Source: Pyrrhosoma nymphula (Eukaryota; Arthropoda; Insecta; Odonata; Coenagrionidae). Taken from it: DNA of 64,000 nt. Each line of letters begins with the position of its first letter. Positions within the stretch are counted from its first letter, which is position 1. The notes beneath the pieces are model-generated. The model ran no database searches and was not told the DNA's origin. It saw only the letters and a program-made list of their open reading frames with translations. The translations under genes and the position numbers were made by a program. The stretch lies in contig OY754329.1 in assembly GCA_963573305.1 (NCBI GenBank), forward strand, positions 134,651,422 through 134,715,421, written 5' to 3'. Below, in pieces: positions 1 through 12,152 of this stretch.

Positions 1-2940
1 CGATGTTTACCCTCTCCTTTCACAACTCCCATCATTTATGGACTTATCACAAACAATGAATAATTACCTCAAAGTTTCAGACAACGCAATACAATTTCTC
101 AATCTCATCAAAAATTCAAGAACAAGGTTTTCCCCTTAAAATTCCGAGAGTTAAGGAAGACTACCATGGAAATTTACGGTGGTCTCAAAAACATTCATCC
201 TCACATGCAATATTGTGAATTGATTTCAATTTTCACCAATTTTTTCTCACATCACACCACTATTGATCACATTACGTTGACAACTTTTTCTCGCATGATG
301 ATTTATATAACTTTTTCCAGCCATTCATATTCTATTTCTAAACATAGATTTTCAATAAAATCGGCGTTCCTTTAACACGGCATGCTCATGTATGTAGTAA
401 TGCCATGTAAATTTTTTCCCACTCCTTCTGAGAAATAATGTCAGAGTGCATGATTAACAAGGCGTTTCAATAACATGTGAATGAAAATTCAAACTTCGGT
501 AGCTAAATATAAATTTAGCGAAAGCCTACAAACCGAGAAACCTTCGAAAAAAAGGCACAAACTATTAGGCCAACGCATGAATTTAGAATATCTCGCAATT
601 TTTATACACTTAATGGTATGAGAATGAAAAAATAAAATAAATAATAGTGTGGTAAGATAAAATAGAGGAATTCTCCAACTCATTAACGATATCGTATTCT
701 CCTTTTTATTCGTTTCTCCCAAAAATCTTTCATCCGCCACTGAAAGACGAATGATACCAAAATATCTTAAGAGGGATTACTAGCAGTTATTATTCTAAGT
801 TATTTAGCAATAAAAAGGGCATTTGATATACTTATGGGCCTTTGCATTATTTTCTCCTAAAGTCACAACCGACGAAAAAAATCATGTTCCACGTTATAAC
901 CACTCATTAAGGACACATTTACCGACAAATCATACAGCGCTGGGAGAGATCAGGTGGGAGTGCATGACAGAGTAGCAAAGAAAACTTCCACCAGAGTGAA
1001 TACTCATTGCATAAGAAGTAGCATTAAATCAATGCTCTTGGGCAAAAGATATCGCATATCGGCGAAACGCGGGTTTTCCGTCATTAAAAGAGTCGGCACT
1101 CATTCTCAGTCCTATTGAACCGTCTTTATTCGAGAGGTAGTAGGGTAACCGACAAGGGCAATGATTATTTCTGAGATTGCGACATCCATAAGTAAGCCGA
1201 TGGGTAAGTACTAGACGAATGGAGGTCCACAGAAGGGCTGATTCCCATTGATGCGGCTACAAGCTAGGGATTTAATCTATTGGAGCAGTATTTCGGTGAC
1301 AGCTTGAAACAAAAACCATTAATGAAGGAGGAGTCGGGACACTATTAGCATGGGAAAATAATTCCCCAAGGTCTGTCTCTACCAGCTACCAAATATGTTA
1401 ATAAAGGTAGTAATGGTACCATAAATATGCATATGCATGCAATGAAATGAGTCTTGATAAGTTTTAGCTTAAACAGATCATCGCAAAATTACAGTACTCA
1501 ATGGAAATATAGTTTAAAATATAGTGTATTTCACAAACAGAAACGCTTGTCAATCCATTATATAATGACATCTCCAGCAGCGTCATTGTCGCATGTGGAA
1601 AATATCCACATGCGAAAGGAATGCCTAGGCGAAAAAATTCCGCGTATAATTTTTATAAAGACAATGCGCGTTCATTTTTTCATAACTACATTGAAATATT
1701 GTATGAAAACTACTAGGTCTAAGTTAGGTAAATTAAAATAAAAATTCCACTAAAAATTAAACGCTATATTGTGCGTGAATTAATACTTAAGATGACAACT
1801 TTAAAATATTTTAAACTATTTCATAGTTTTTACAGCACCTTTCCTGACAAGAAGCTATAGACAAAAAAATAAAACACATGGAAATACTTCAACTAAAGCA
1901 TTTATCCGATGGCATAAAAGGGAATTATTATTTTACACACACAATTTTGAGACATTTGTGACCATAATGAAGACCTAGGCACCTAGGGGAATGCAGTGCT
2001 ACGCTGCTTACCGTAAAATAGATTTGGTTATCTATTGATAACTCTGAGAGTACACGAAATGTTTGCTATCGTTCAAAGAGGGAGGGAGGTTTTACGTGAA
2101 GACATTTCAAAATAGTATCTAACAAAGACGCAGTATGCAAGCCATTACTCTGCAAATGTATTCCGAAACGAGGGAGCAAGCATACACCAAGAGGAAACCC
2201 TATTCCCGAATAGTAAAAAATAAATAGTGAGACACAGCAACGGTGGATGAACCTCACATTGCACACCGCGAGATCCTAAAGACTGGCACGAAATCTTGAG
2301 TGCAGAAGTTGGCGCGCAACGTCTTGTTTTCGACTCGATTCGGCCCATGTGCGAGCGGGGACATCAATCCTTTCGCCGAAAGGGACAAGGCGCTACCTCC
2401 TGCCGGGGGAGCAACACCCCAACCCACTCCAACACCGAAGGACCTCATGCTCTCCCAACTTTCCAAGTGGGGCAGCGGAGAGAAACGAACTAGGGGAAGC
2501 GCTGGAAGACGAGAAGGACATAGAAATGACGCCGAGAGAAAAATAAAGGGGATGAGAAGATGCGTGCGGGATGGATTCCTGTGGGACTCCGCCCGAGAAC
2601 CTCCAAAGCCCGCACCATCCCTTGTCTTTCTTCCTAAACTATCACACACCCGGGACATACTAAGGCGATGGAAAGGAAGTTTTGTATCAAAAGACCAGAT
2701 GATTGATTGAACAGATAAAAAATGCATCGTGACAAAGGCATGTGAACGATCGTATATCACGATGAGGTTATATAACACACTCCGCGCTACTATTGTTTGT
2801 TGAAAGAAGCATACTGATCTGAGAAGATAAAAAATACAGAAACGTTGGTGTTAAGGATAAAATGAAGCGAAGGAATAATCTGCAGCATACAAAAAGTAAC
2901 AATTTGTCAAAACAAGAAAAAGGCTTAAATAGCAGGAAAA
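1..2940. other. Unassigned DNA with a GC-rich block at 2290-2640
   Basis: Mostly AT-rich sequence with no recognisable protein, RNA or repeat. From 2290 to 2640 the GC content rises and frames stay open on both strands at once (up to 174 codons on minus, 136 on plus). That pattern fits base composition better than a gene. An unannotated exon or CpG-rich promoter cannot be excluded. Confidence 0.5.
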
Positions 2941-2944
2941 ACAA

Positions 2945-3025
2945 TTATTTGCCTGGATGAGAATTCGAACCTTGACTCTCAAGTTCGTGCCGATTGGTTC
3001 AAACAATCAAGCTACTTAGACTTCC
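2945..3025 (-). repeat. tRNA-derived SINE or tRNA pseudogene
   Basis: The minus strand shows GTAGCTTGATTG as an A-box-like motif (3004-3015) and GGTTCGAATTC as a B box (2961-2971), with tRNA-like spacing of 32 bases and TTGAGAGTCAAGG before the B box. No body or second copy was recognised, so it may be a decayed tRNA rather than a SINE. Confidence 0.6.
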
Positions 3026-3029
3026 TCAT

Positions 3030-4880
3030 CATCCGTAAATTTCATAGAGTAATTTTAAGTCACGTGTCTTGTGTGGACCGGATGAACAGGCGGTTCCTCT
3101 GCGCTTACTGCCATACTTCATGAAGTTGAAGTCACTTTTTAACACACGCGTTAAGTTGTATTATTTAATCGGTTTCTTTAACTATTTAAATGCGAATGGT
3201 TCCTTAGGATCGGCCGCGAAGATACCTGAAGTGGTATAAATCCCGAGGTGCTACAAAAATCTGTAAAATTCACAATGAAAGAATTAATCACTTGGGAGTT
3301 ATGATTAGGGCTGATGAGTTCAAATAAATATTCAGGTGAAAGATTTTCATAGCGGAAATTTTCTAAACTTTGGTGTTTCTTTAGCAGAACACTTTTAAAA
3401 ACATAATACCGCAGCTAGTATCGCAATACTGAGAAAAGATACGTTAATTCTATCACACCCGGGAAATCGGCTTCTCGGACGTATTTCGAGAGCTCTAGAA
3501 TCGGTTCCAATGAATTTACCACATTTCTTAGAAATTCTAATCATAATTACAACGTATTATTTCCTCATTTCATTTTGCCCTTGAAATGTTATCATGAAAT
3601 TGCTTTTGGTTTCGCGAGTGCTCCGAAACTTTGGACTGCCAAATTGCGCGTAGACTACAAAAAAGATTTTTTAATTCTTCTTGAGTTGCGTGTTTGACAA
3701 CGGATAGCCAAAGAGTGTGGAGAAAATTATGAATGTTTGATAATGCAACCAATATAACACCAACGACGACTAATCAGAATTTGGGAAAACTTCGCAAAGA
3801 ATCCACGTCGTGAGTCAACATCGCACGTCAAGAATGCAGTATATGAGCGGACTCGTGGTTCGAATTGCCCGCTGGTCTTACCTGAGAAAGCGGAAGGGAA
3901 CCAAGGGAAACACCTTCCCCAAGACATAGGGAGCCTGCAGAACCCAATGGTGACGGCAATCTTTGGCGCGGGCGTGGTGGAAAAAGAAGAAAGCGACGAG
4001 AGGCGTGCGGAGGTTGGACGAGGGAGTGCGTACGCCGCGGCGAGACGGTCGTGTCCTCACTTCCTCTCTACACCTCCCTCCTCGTGGTGCGGTGGCCAAA
4101 GAAGAAAAACGAAGAACTCTCTCTCCCCGCCTGCCCGCCTAGGAGCAGCAAGCAAGCGCTTCGCCCACGCACGAGAAACTGCCGCCGGAAAGAGGACGAC
4201 CCATCGGCGGAAAAGCCCTCCTTTGTCCTCCTCCCCACCTTTACCAATCCTGGTAAAGCCTCCTCCCACTAACCCCCCCCCTCTCCCTCTTCCGACTCCT
4301 CCCCTCCCCAACCCGTTAACCTGTCACGCATAGGAGCCTGACCACGTTAGGGCGGGGGGTCGCTCACGACTATTTCCCCTTTCTCCTGACTCTGCCACCT
4401 CATCCTCTTCCCTTACTTAGTCCTCGCGTATCCTCCTCTCCAGTGAACCATTCTCTCCTCTCTCCACACCTTTCCCCATCCCATATTTTATTAATTCCCT
4501 CTCCCTACCCGTAACCACATCCCCCACGGTTCCAGTTATTTCTCAACCTGCCCCCCCCCCCTCCCTCTCTTTTTCGCGTTGAAACGAAGGCATCGTCCGG
4601 GGGTTACATCACGCGGTGCTGACCCGTGTCGCTTTGGCAACCTTTACCTTTTCCGAAAGAGGGTGCGCAATTCGGGTCACGCATTAGTTTTCCGGCGGTG
4701 TAAATTTTCACAAGCTCAACGAGGGGAAACATAACGCAATGAAGAAAAAAGGTGTGGTAAAGCGCCAACAAATGTGGAGTCGCTTAAGGTTTTTTACAGG
4801 AAAGCCTCACTTGCTTTATCAAGGTTAACGATGAAGAGGTTTTTTGTTTGACAAGAGAAATCGAAGTTACTATGGTTAGT
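3030..4880. other. Unassigned DNA with GC-rich, pyrimidine-rich block 3940-4660
   Basis: 3940-4320 is GC-rich with many CpG. 4060-4565 is strongly pyrimidine-rich on the plus strand, with runs of C at 4269-4276 and 4551-4562. No family match, splice-flanked exon or promoter motif can be supported. It could be a CpG-island-like regulatory region. Confidence 0.45.
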
Positions 4881-4884
4881 TAAG

Positions 4885-5422
4885 ATAGATTGAACGAAAT
4901 ATCTCTCAAATTCGATGAGTTTGGCCTCATTACAAAGAAAAAGATTTCATATTTCCAATGATAACAAAATATCAGCCGTTTGCTAATATACTTTTCGAGG
5001 CATTTGCCAAAAAATACCAGCCATTTTCTATGGGAAATGTTACCAATGTAAACACCAGAGAAACTTTATTTAAAATACTAGGAATTCTTAACATATAGAT
5101 CTCATTATAAACTTAGCAGTGTTTAGAATGCTTTATCAACTATTTAAAAAAATAAACCAATGACTCACCGCAGTAATTTTTACGGAATCGAAAAACAACT
5201 TCGGTTGTGAAAGCATGTTTCGCGAACGGCGAGAAAAAATGACTGAAGTGAAAACTTTATGCATGTATACTTTGTTAATTACTCAGAATTTCATAAATTT
5301 AAAACAATTTTTTGCGCCACTAATGCTAAAATATGTACGCTCCTTACATTCACTTAAAATAGAAAATAAAATTTGAATATGGTCTTTATTATGACTAGGG
5401 AATGATCTCGCTAAAATTACCT
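4885..5422 (+). repeat. Unclassified ~0.55 kb dispersed repeat, copy 1
   Basis: This AT-rich non-coding block aligns along its whole length with 41955-42525 on the same strand. Shared landmarks, in order, are ATGATAACAAAATATCAGCC, AAAATACCAGCCA, ATGGGAAATG, GAGAAACTTTATTT, AACTATTT, ACTCACCGCAG, TTCGGTTGTGAA, a GCATGTATA/GCATATTC segment, and AAAATAAAATT followed by GAATATG. Substitutions and small indels are spread evenly, as expected for an old duplication or transposed pair. No long frame is conserved between copies, and no terminal repeat or promoter box was found, so the class is unknown. Confidence 0.75.
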
Positions 5423-5429
5423 TAAATGC

Positions 5430-8400
5430 CTCACTTAGTTTACATCGATGAATGCCAAAGAAGTCATTCGTTTACCACAAGAAACCGACATATGTTACTC
5501 GAATGCATAAACACACTACCCGTTATACCTTGATAAAATCGGGGTAAGAAATTTGTTTTTAAATCTTGAACCTCACTACATGTTATTCAGGCATTTTTTT
5601 CAGTAGGCTTTAGACTGGCAACTGTGATGTAGAGCCTAAAATAGTCGATTCAATATTATACCACTTCTGAAGACTAGGCAAGGATGACCAGGATACGAGT
5701 GAGGTCATAGATAACGGTGGTTTTTAAATGGACTGATCGCACATGCATGTCTCCTTCATCGCTACACTCAACTGATTATGTCTCTACAGCCGAACGTTGC
5801 ATCGAACTCAAGAGAAGAGGCAATCCCTCGGTCATGTTATCCCGAAATGACTTTTGCGTGCTTATCGGTCACTCATCTTTCCGCGGCGTTGTCTCATCCT
5901 CTCGTCCAATGTTTTTTCCAGTAATATAGCCATGGATATCATTTTTTACTGTTTTGTACACCCTGTACTTCTATATATTATTTGTAATGCCAGCATTTAT
6001 GTATTACTTGCAGTGTGAGTATATCTTATACGTATGAAATATACATGATTACTAACGAGAAGGATAAAGAATTGAGAAAAGAGGAAAAAAATAAATGTAC
6101 AATTCCACAAAAAAATATTTTATGTCACGACTCAGGTTTCGCTGCCGTGCAGCGTCTTCAGGCGAGAACCCTGAAGATTCTGCTGCCCAGCAGCGAAACA
6201 TGGGCCGTAAAATAAAATATTTTATACGGAATAGCAGAGTTGTTTTTTCCTCTATTCTCAATATGGAAAGATTCCACAAAGTCAAGCCTGAGACAGTCTC
6301 CTTAGGATAAAGAAGAGTTCGAAAAGATATCCCCTGTTGCTTACGCTAGATTATCTGCAGCTCCTTCTGGAAACCCATTGCGTTCCCTGAGTACGAATCA
6401 TTTACTTATTTTTTCAATCATGTATCGCATAATATTCTACAGTTAGTGAAAATGATGGTGAGCTACGAAATCTAACCAAAGACTTACGAAACTAATGAAC
6501 CCAAGGACCTTGAGAATCAGTACATAAATATATTAGATAAGCCAATATTTTTTAGCACGGAAAACTTGTTTAGACATGAGAATTCTTTAGTTCAGAATTA
6601 ATGAAATTATTAGCAGATACTTACTTAAATTGTTAAATCCATCAGATATCCATTTATTCCTTATTGAATGCAAAATTGTTCTCTAGCCTGTATGGTTCCG
6701 GTGCATTCTTAAGTTTACGTAAACTTTGCGGCACCTTTAGTGTTCATATCAAAAGTGAGCTTATCAAACTCTGAGGACTAGGGTTAGACGTTTTAGACAT
6801 TGAATGATAAATGAATACCCTTAGAAATTGCTTTTTCAAACAAATGTGTAACAAAAGCAGTTATGGCAATAATTTACATCCACATGGGTCACTACACAAA
6901 TAAAAAAAAATAGCGAGCTCCAATGACACAACTGAATAACTCTACAAGTTAGTGTGTGGTTTTTAAAAGGGGATAAAATGATTAAAATATCTGAAGGAAA
7001 CTGTTCGCAAAACATTTTGCGACAATATTTGAGATAATCCCCAGGGATTTCGCTGTTTGCACAATCGGCATTATGCGACCAGTCCCGTCGATTTTTCCGG
7101 GGGAAAATTAATAAATCTCACCTCCCAAACACTAGTCATATTTTTCAGATAATTTGGCGCATTCAACCAAATACACCCATTCTTGGCAGAGGATTGGTTC
7201 ACTGAATCTTAAATGCCTAGCACGTAAAACTGTTTTAGCTGGTGAAATGATTTCAATAAAGAGGATACACAGGTATTTGTGAATTCGATTTCCTGGATGG
7301 CATAATGAATATCGCTAACATCAATTCCGTCTTAATTTCGTTGAATAGTTTTTGTTTCCAATTTATCGTTTAGTTACAAAGAAAATCTAGAGGATACCTC
7401 CGTTTCGATGAAGAGAACAGGTCCATTAAATATTCCCTATTAAGCGAGGCTAACAGGAAGGGAATGACGTCGTGGATCGTACCTCGAGGATAAAATGCTT
7501 CCTGCTACCTCTCTTTCAATAACGTGGGGCCGCTGTTCCGTGTTGGTTGATTGTCACTTCCCACGGAAAAGGCCGTGTATTGTCTAGGTAAGCAGCCCTT
7601 TGATGCATTGAGCCATTAATGCGCTTATCGATGTGAAACCATACGGGCCCGTAAATGGTAGCAGTAAATGAAATGGGCAAATAATTTGCGAGAGAAAAGC
7701 TGCGAATTCTATAACCTATCCGACGAGGCAGGTTTACAAAGAGAACAGCATTTTAGCTGAGCTGACTTGGGCAAATATATCGTTATTATTGATGACATTC
7801 AACTAATTAGTTTAGGAGAAAAATTCAACCCGAGTCAAATTAAGGTTATAAGAGTCATAGATTCTGTATACTTTTAAGCTTCGTGTTTCCTGTTAGTCTG
7901 AGAAGGAGTTCAAATCTCTTTCCATGGAAAGTAGCAAATATGTACAAGAATATGCATGAAATAAGAAAGTTTCAAACTCTTTAAGAAGTAAACAAGGATA
8001 GTTTCGTAAGGAAACATAGGCACAAGAAATACCAAAAATAATATTTTCCAGAAAATCTAACATTACATTTTATATTGATTATTGGTTTGCTACGTCTAAA
8101 AAGATTAAAAATGGAATGCTTTTGTTGTGTAAAACTATTTCATACTGACCTAATATTTAACAGATGCTTTCTGAGATTTTTCAAAGCTAATATAGTTATA
8201 TTTCCGTTCCATAAATGCTAAAAAACATACGAAGCGTACAATATTGACAGGTATTATTTTAGAATTAAAATCAAACTTCCCCGAAGTCATTGTTAAACTA
8301 CTTGAACAAAATGCAGAAGTTAACTAGCATATTTCACAAAACATGCTTTCTTTAGATAATTATATGAATATTTAGCTTGAAATAATGAAGTTTATGCAGT

Positions 8401-10170
8401 AAAAAACATTTCTCCGGATAATCAAAACTTCAGAGGGAGTTTAATTCGTCAACTCTGACGATATAACTGAAAACATATAACAGAAACATGTATTAGAGAA
8501 AGTAAGAATCTTTCTGCCTAGCGTTCATTTAATTTAGCAGGTATAAGAGACGCATTTCACCATCATCTCTGGAAGTTCAGCGTGAGAAAATGACAAAAGG
8601 TGTTTTTTCCCTTGTCCTTCAGTTCAATTCGCCACGGAAGAACAAAGATTCAATACTGCTACTTTGAGTGAGCATCTATTCCAGAGGCACTAAAAATGTG
8701 ACAAGAAATGATTTCATCTTTAAGCAGAAACAAAACGATACGATCGATCACGCCGTACGAGATTAATTTCAAACCATCGCTTCCTGATCGAAGTGGAGGG
8801 ATAAGGAAGACGCCTTACCCCAAAACCACCTTGAGCATGCACCCCTCACAATTTCCTTCCTCTCCCTCTTAGAATCCCCCACCCCCTGCTACCGAACCCT
8901 GTAACCCACTAGGGCCTTTGCGTGTTGTGCTCCTTGCTTGGCCTTGTCCTTGCGTAGCGAAGGACTTGAGTGGGGGGAGAGGGAGTTGAGAGGCAAAGGA
9001 GATGGGAAGGGTAGGAAAAGGCCTTCCGCGCGATCCCTTGGGAAACGCTGCTCCCGAAATATAGGGGTTTCCCCTCCCTTCCCACTCTGTATATCCTGGC
9101 CACAAACCCTCGTCCTACCCACACGCTCCTCTCTCGCCCACGCTCGCTCCTGGCTGGCTGATCCTGAAAACCATTAACACTTTAAGTGCTGGAAATTTTA
9201 GTTTTTTTTCTGCAACATAAGTTCTGGCTATTTTTACAAATTTGCATGAATTGTTTGCAATCTTTCCCCGTGAAACATCGGACTACGCAAATTATACTGT
9301 CTTTTATTTGATAACTTCAAGTTTATAAATTAATTAAGATTTTTCCGGTGATTCTGATTCCGGAAGTTTATAGCTTTATCTTAGTCGAATGAATCTTCGA
9401 ATGGTAGTTAAAAATTTTTACATGATGCCTATATAATATACGCCAAATGTTTGTTGATTTTAAAAGGAACGTTACGTTGCCAAAAGTTCTCGGGAGATTG
9501 ACGGCAACATAATATTGCGTAGTTAGCGCTAAGTGTGCCGGTTTATGAAAAAACAAGCAAAATCAACATCAGCACTCATCAGTGGCGAGAGCGAGATCTT
9601 TCTCTAGTCATAATAGAGAACGTATTCGCATTTTATTTTTAAATAAAAGTCATTGAAAGAAGCAAAAAGAAAATGGGAGTTCTGCTAATGACGCACAAAC
9701 TTTAATTTTATGAACTTCTCAGTAATTAACTAAATATACATAGAGGAAATGAGGTGTGATTGATCAAGGCCATGATGAAGGGAGGAAGTTGGGATAGCGG
9801 GTAAAGGGAAGAGAGAATACGTTTTAAGAATGGGGTTAAGAAGGATAGAACGAACACTGTGATAATGAATGAAATATAATTGATAGATAGGGACCTGCAA
9901 AAGTTAAAATGTAGAGGGTTTTTACTCACTTTCATTTAAACCTATCATAAGCGGTAGATTACAAAATAGTGATCTGAGCCTTTTTCTTAATTCATTTATT
10001 TCACCCCGTATGCTCAAAACTCCTTCACAACCTATTTATTTTAAAACGAAAACATTATATCGAGTCACTGTGATGTTATTGTTTAAATAACTGAGAAAAA
10101 TACAAACTTCGCATCGTTAAATTTCTGACGCCATCTGCGCGTCAAAATTTCCTGACTCTTAATATGTCCC
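5430..10170. other. Unassigned AT-rich DNA between repeats
   Basis: Apart from the fold-back element at 6.1 kb, no gene or repeat is recognised. 8820-9180 is GC- and CT-rich with open frames in several phases on both strands, again compositional. The rest is AT-rich with frequent stops. Confidence 0.5.
6100..6234. repeat. Fold-back element with CTGAAGA / GCAGCGAAAC core
   Basis: Arms 6100-6162 and 6169-6234 are imperfect reverse complements across about 60 bases with a six-base loop. The left arm contains GGTTTCGCTGCCGTGCAGCG then TCTTCAGG; the right contains CCCTGAAGATTCTGCTGCCC then AGCAGCGAAACATGG. The outer part is AAAATATTTTA on both sides. Overlapping short open frames on both strands are a by-product of the palindrome. 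Confidence 0.8.
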
Positions 10171-10179
10171 TCACGCAGC

Positions 10180-10330
10180 AACATGACATCGCATGGAAAA
10201 AAGCATTTTATTTTTTGGCAAATCCGAGTATCTTGAAAATGTATACATTAAGTGGCTGATATTTTGGTACTACTAAAAATATAAAACATTTTGAATTGTG
10301 GTTTGACTAAATTCATTGAATGTTATATGA
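10180..10330 (-). repeat. Unclassified dispersed repeat, partial inverted copy 3
   Basis: The reverse complement reads TTCAATGAATTTAGTCAAAC, then CCAAAATATCAGCCACTTA, TTTTCAAGATACTCGG and TTTGCCAAAAAATA. These align with 41995-42100 of copy 2 (AATGAATTTGACTTATTCAC, then AAATATCAGCCACTTACC, TTTTCGAGTTATTAGCC and AAAAATACC). Only the 5' quarter of the repeat is recognisable. Confidence 0.6.
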
Positions 10331-10470
10331 AAAGATACGTAAAAGTTTAGAAGCGTTCACTTTAAAAATTTGCGCGACTGAATGCAGTCTTTCCTCATTT
10401 AATGAATAGAAGGCAGGCAATAAACATGCATTATCCCTGTTGTTTTAAAAATCTATCATATCTATGCGTG

Positions 10471-10592
10471 CGAATTTGGCGCAAGATCGGAACACATCTA
10501 CACACTTTAGCGCACATGAAAAACGATCAATTGAATTATGTGCGCAGGTTAAACGTTTGGTAACCTACCGGTTGGTAGCATTTGGAAGGTAC
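10471..10592 (+). repeat. Dispersed repeat, copy 1 of an inverted pair
   Basis: Contains GAATTTGGCGCAAGATCGGA, ACACATCTACACAC, TATGTGCGCAGGT and AAACGTTTGGTAACCTACCG then GTTGGTAGCATTT. The reverse complement of 15839-15955 has the same order of blocks. Inside, TTTGGTAACCTACCG and GTTGGTAGC form a near tandem duplication of a TTGGTA unit. Confidence 0.65.
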
Positions 10593-10677
10593 AATAACAG
10601 TCACAGCAGAATCTTTCATGAATTGGCCGGAATTCGTTCATAACACATTTACAAATGTAGGTAATATTATTTTTTTT

Positions 10678-10839
10678 CTTTCAGGAGATATATGTCCATT
10701 AATTGTTATGGAAAGTTATTATTACACAATAAATTCAGAAGGAACTCTGTCTGAGCCCTGAAGAAGCATATATAAAAAAGCGAAACGTTGGTAGAGGGAA
10801 ATATAATATAACATTTAATGGACCTATATCTTCTGAAAG
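10678..10839. mobile_element. 162-bp element with 25-bp terminal inverted repeats
   Basis: The left end 10678-10702 (CTTTCAGGAGATATATGTCC...) and the right end 10815-10839 are reverse complements at 23 of 25 positions. The interior holds GAGCCCTGAAGAAGC followed by AAAAAGCGAAACGTTGGTAG, a phrase related to the cores of the other fold-back elements in the window. No coding capacity. It has the structure of a non-autonomous TIR element, but the family is unknown. Confidence 0.72.
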
Positions 10840-11254
10840 GGAAAACAAAATAGCTATATAAATAAGAGGTCATGAAGAAAAATCATCTAGAAAGGTAATA
10901 TTTTTAACACGGATTATTTAAAAACTTCTATATCAATTTTTGACGTATTCACAGAAAAACCAACACAACACCACGTTCGTGGATGCGGTTGTCGAAGTTA
11001 TTTTCTTGTTGAGCTCACAACCAACTCTGTTCCCTATATGTTTTGAAGTTCTCTGGATAGTTAGCAGTGTCTGAAACGAATGGGAAGCGAGTGCGCGATT
11101 GTTTTGCGAAGACAGCAGCGCAGAAATGAGATGGAAAACTCCCAAAACGCTCGGTTGAGTAATTAAACTCTAAAATGCTAAATCGTAGCCTTAATTTCTG
11201 GGCTGGTCCACCATCCTACTAGGCGCGAATATCCATAAGGGAAAAATTATTCGC

Positions 11255-11345
11255 ATTGACCGGGACTTCAATCTGAATCCCTCGACATTGCGCCGAGTGC
11301 TTTAGCTAGTTAAGCTAACTAAGCCGAGGCATCCTTCTCCCCTGA
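11255..11345 (-). repeat. tRNA-derived relic beside the LINE
   Basis: The minus strand reads GCCTCGGCTTAGTTAGCTTA, then ACTAGCTAAAGCACTCGGC and GAGGGATTCAGATTGAAGTC. This gives a tRNA-like A box with a degenerate B box. It lies just past the 3' end of the minus-strand LINE. Confidence 0.48.
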
Positions 11346-11362
11346 GGATTTTTGAAAACACT

Positions 11363-12152
11363 CATATACATCTACATCTACAAAATACCCTACAAGCCAC
11401 CTCAAGTATGTGTGGCAGGGGATGAGTAGTCACCAACATGCATTACACTATACCCTAAGTTAGTGTCACTACGACTATTGATGCATTAGCATAAATCACT
11501 AATGCTTGACAGGAGGCGAAGCCTCACACTATAGATAGATATACTACCAAAGTTAGAGGGACCGGCAGTATTAATGTATAATGTAACTACATAAACGGAC
11601 AGAGATTCGAGAGTTATGCTAAAAACATTCACAGCGTGCTGTAAGAACTAGGAATCAGATAAGGATACTAGTATTAGGGAGAACTACTACAACTAAGAGC
11701 TACACTACCTATCGGCAAAGTTGCCAATGAGACTTTTAACTACGTTTAACGTAGTTAAAAGTCTCATTGGCAGCTGTTATGGTCTCTTATCGTTTGCGGG
11801 AAAAATGATACTTTAAATCTATCCGTTCTACAGTATATTTCCCTAATTTTATTCTCATGATCTGATCTATCTTAGTATGTCGGATTTTGTAAAATACTAT
11901 TAACGTCGTCAAAGAATGAATTGGTTAGGAGCTCACATTATAGATTAAGCCCAAATTTTAATCGACAATCTGAAAGCGATTACCATCCCAGTTGCTGCTA
12001 AAGGTCAGTAACTCTAACGAGATTATCATAACGACCTTTAACGTATCTTGCCGATCCTACCTGCATGCGTTATAACCCGGTTTTTAAGCCTGCCTCAAAA
12101 GGATCCCAAATACTGGCAGCATATTCCAAGTTGATTCTAACAAGGGAGAAGT
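11363..12152 (-). mobile_element. 5'-truncated Jockey/CR1-like LINE, 3' end
   Basis: Read on the minus strand from about 12150 this encodes the C-terminal tail of a non-LTR reverse transcriptase: LVRINLEYAASIWDPFEAGL, then GSARYVKGRYDNLVRVTDL, LGW, LSDCRLKFGLNL, and further on CRTDRFKVSFFPQTIRDHNS. The order and spacing fit the thumb and C-terminal part of Jockey/CR1-type proteins. Several in-frame stops and at least one shift break it. The 3' part (11363-11700) carries a non-coding tail that reads TGTAGATGTAGATGTA on the minus strand at its very end, a short microsatellite typical of LINE 3' termini, preceded by GGCTTGTAGGGTATTT. The element stops abruptly at about 12152, so the endonuclease and RT core are absent. 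A perfect hairpin lies where the coding similarity ends. Confidence 0.8.
11722..11772. repeat. Perfect 24-bp inverted repeat with 3-base loop
   Basis: The arms at 11722-11745 (begins TGCCAATGAGAC) and 11749-11772 (ends GTCTCATTGGCA) are exact reverse complements, separated by TTA. It sits inside the decayed minus-strand LINE just after the sequence that encodes the end of the conserved RT tail. The right arm is continuous with LINE sequence, so the left arm may be an inverted duplication of it. It is far more perfect than its surroundings and could have arisen recently by template switching. Confidence 0.85.

Noticed and set aside
2254..2778. 174-codon minus-strand frame and overlapping 136-codon plus-strand frame
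   Set aside because: Both strands and several phases are open at once in a GC-rich block, and neither product has a recognisable domain. Composition explains this.
3309..3345. CTGATGAG followed by GTGAAAG as a hammerhead ribozyme
   Set aside because: No stem can form between the two core motifs, and no flanking stems are visible.
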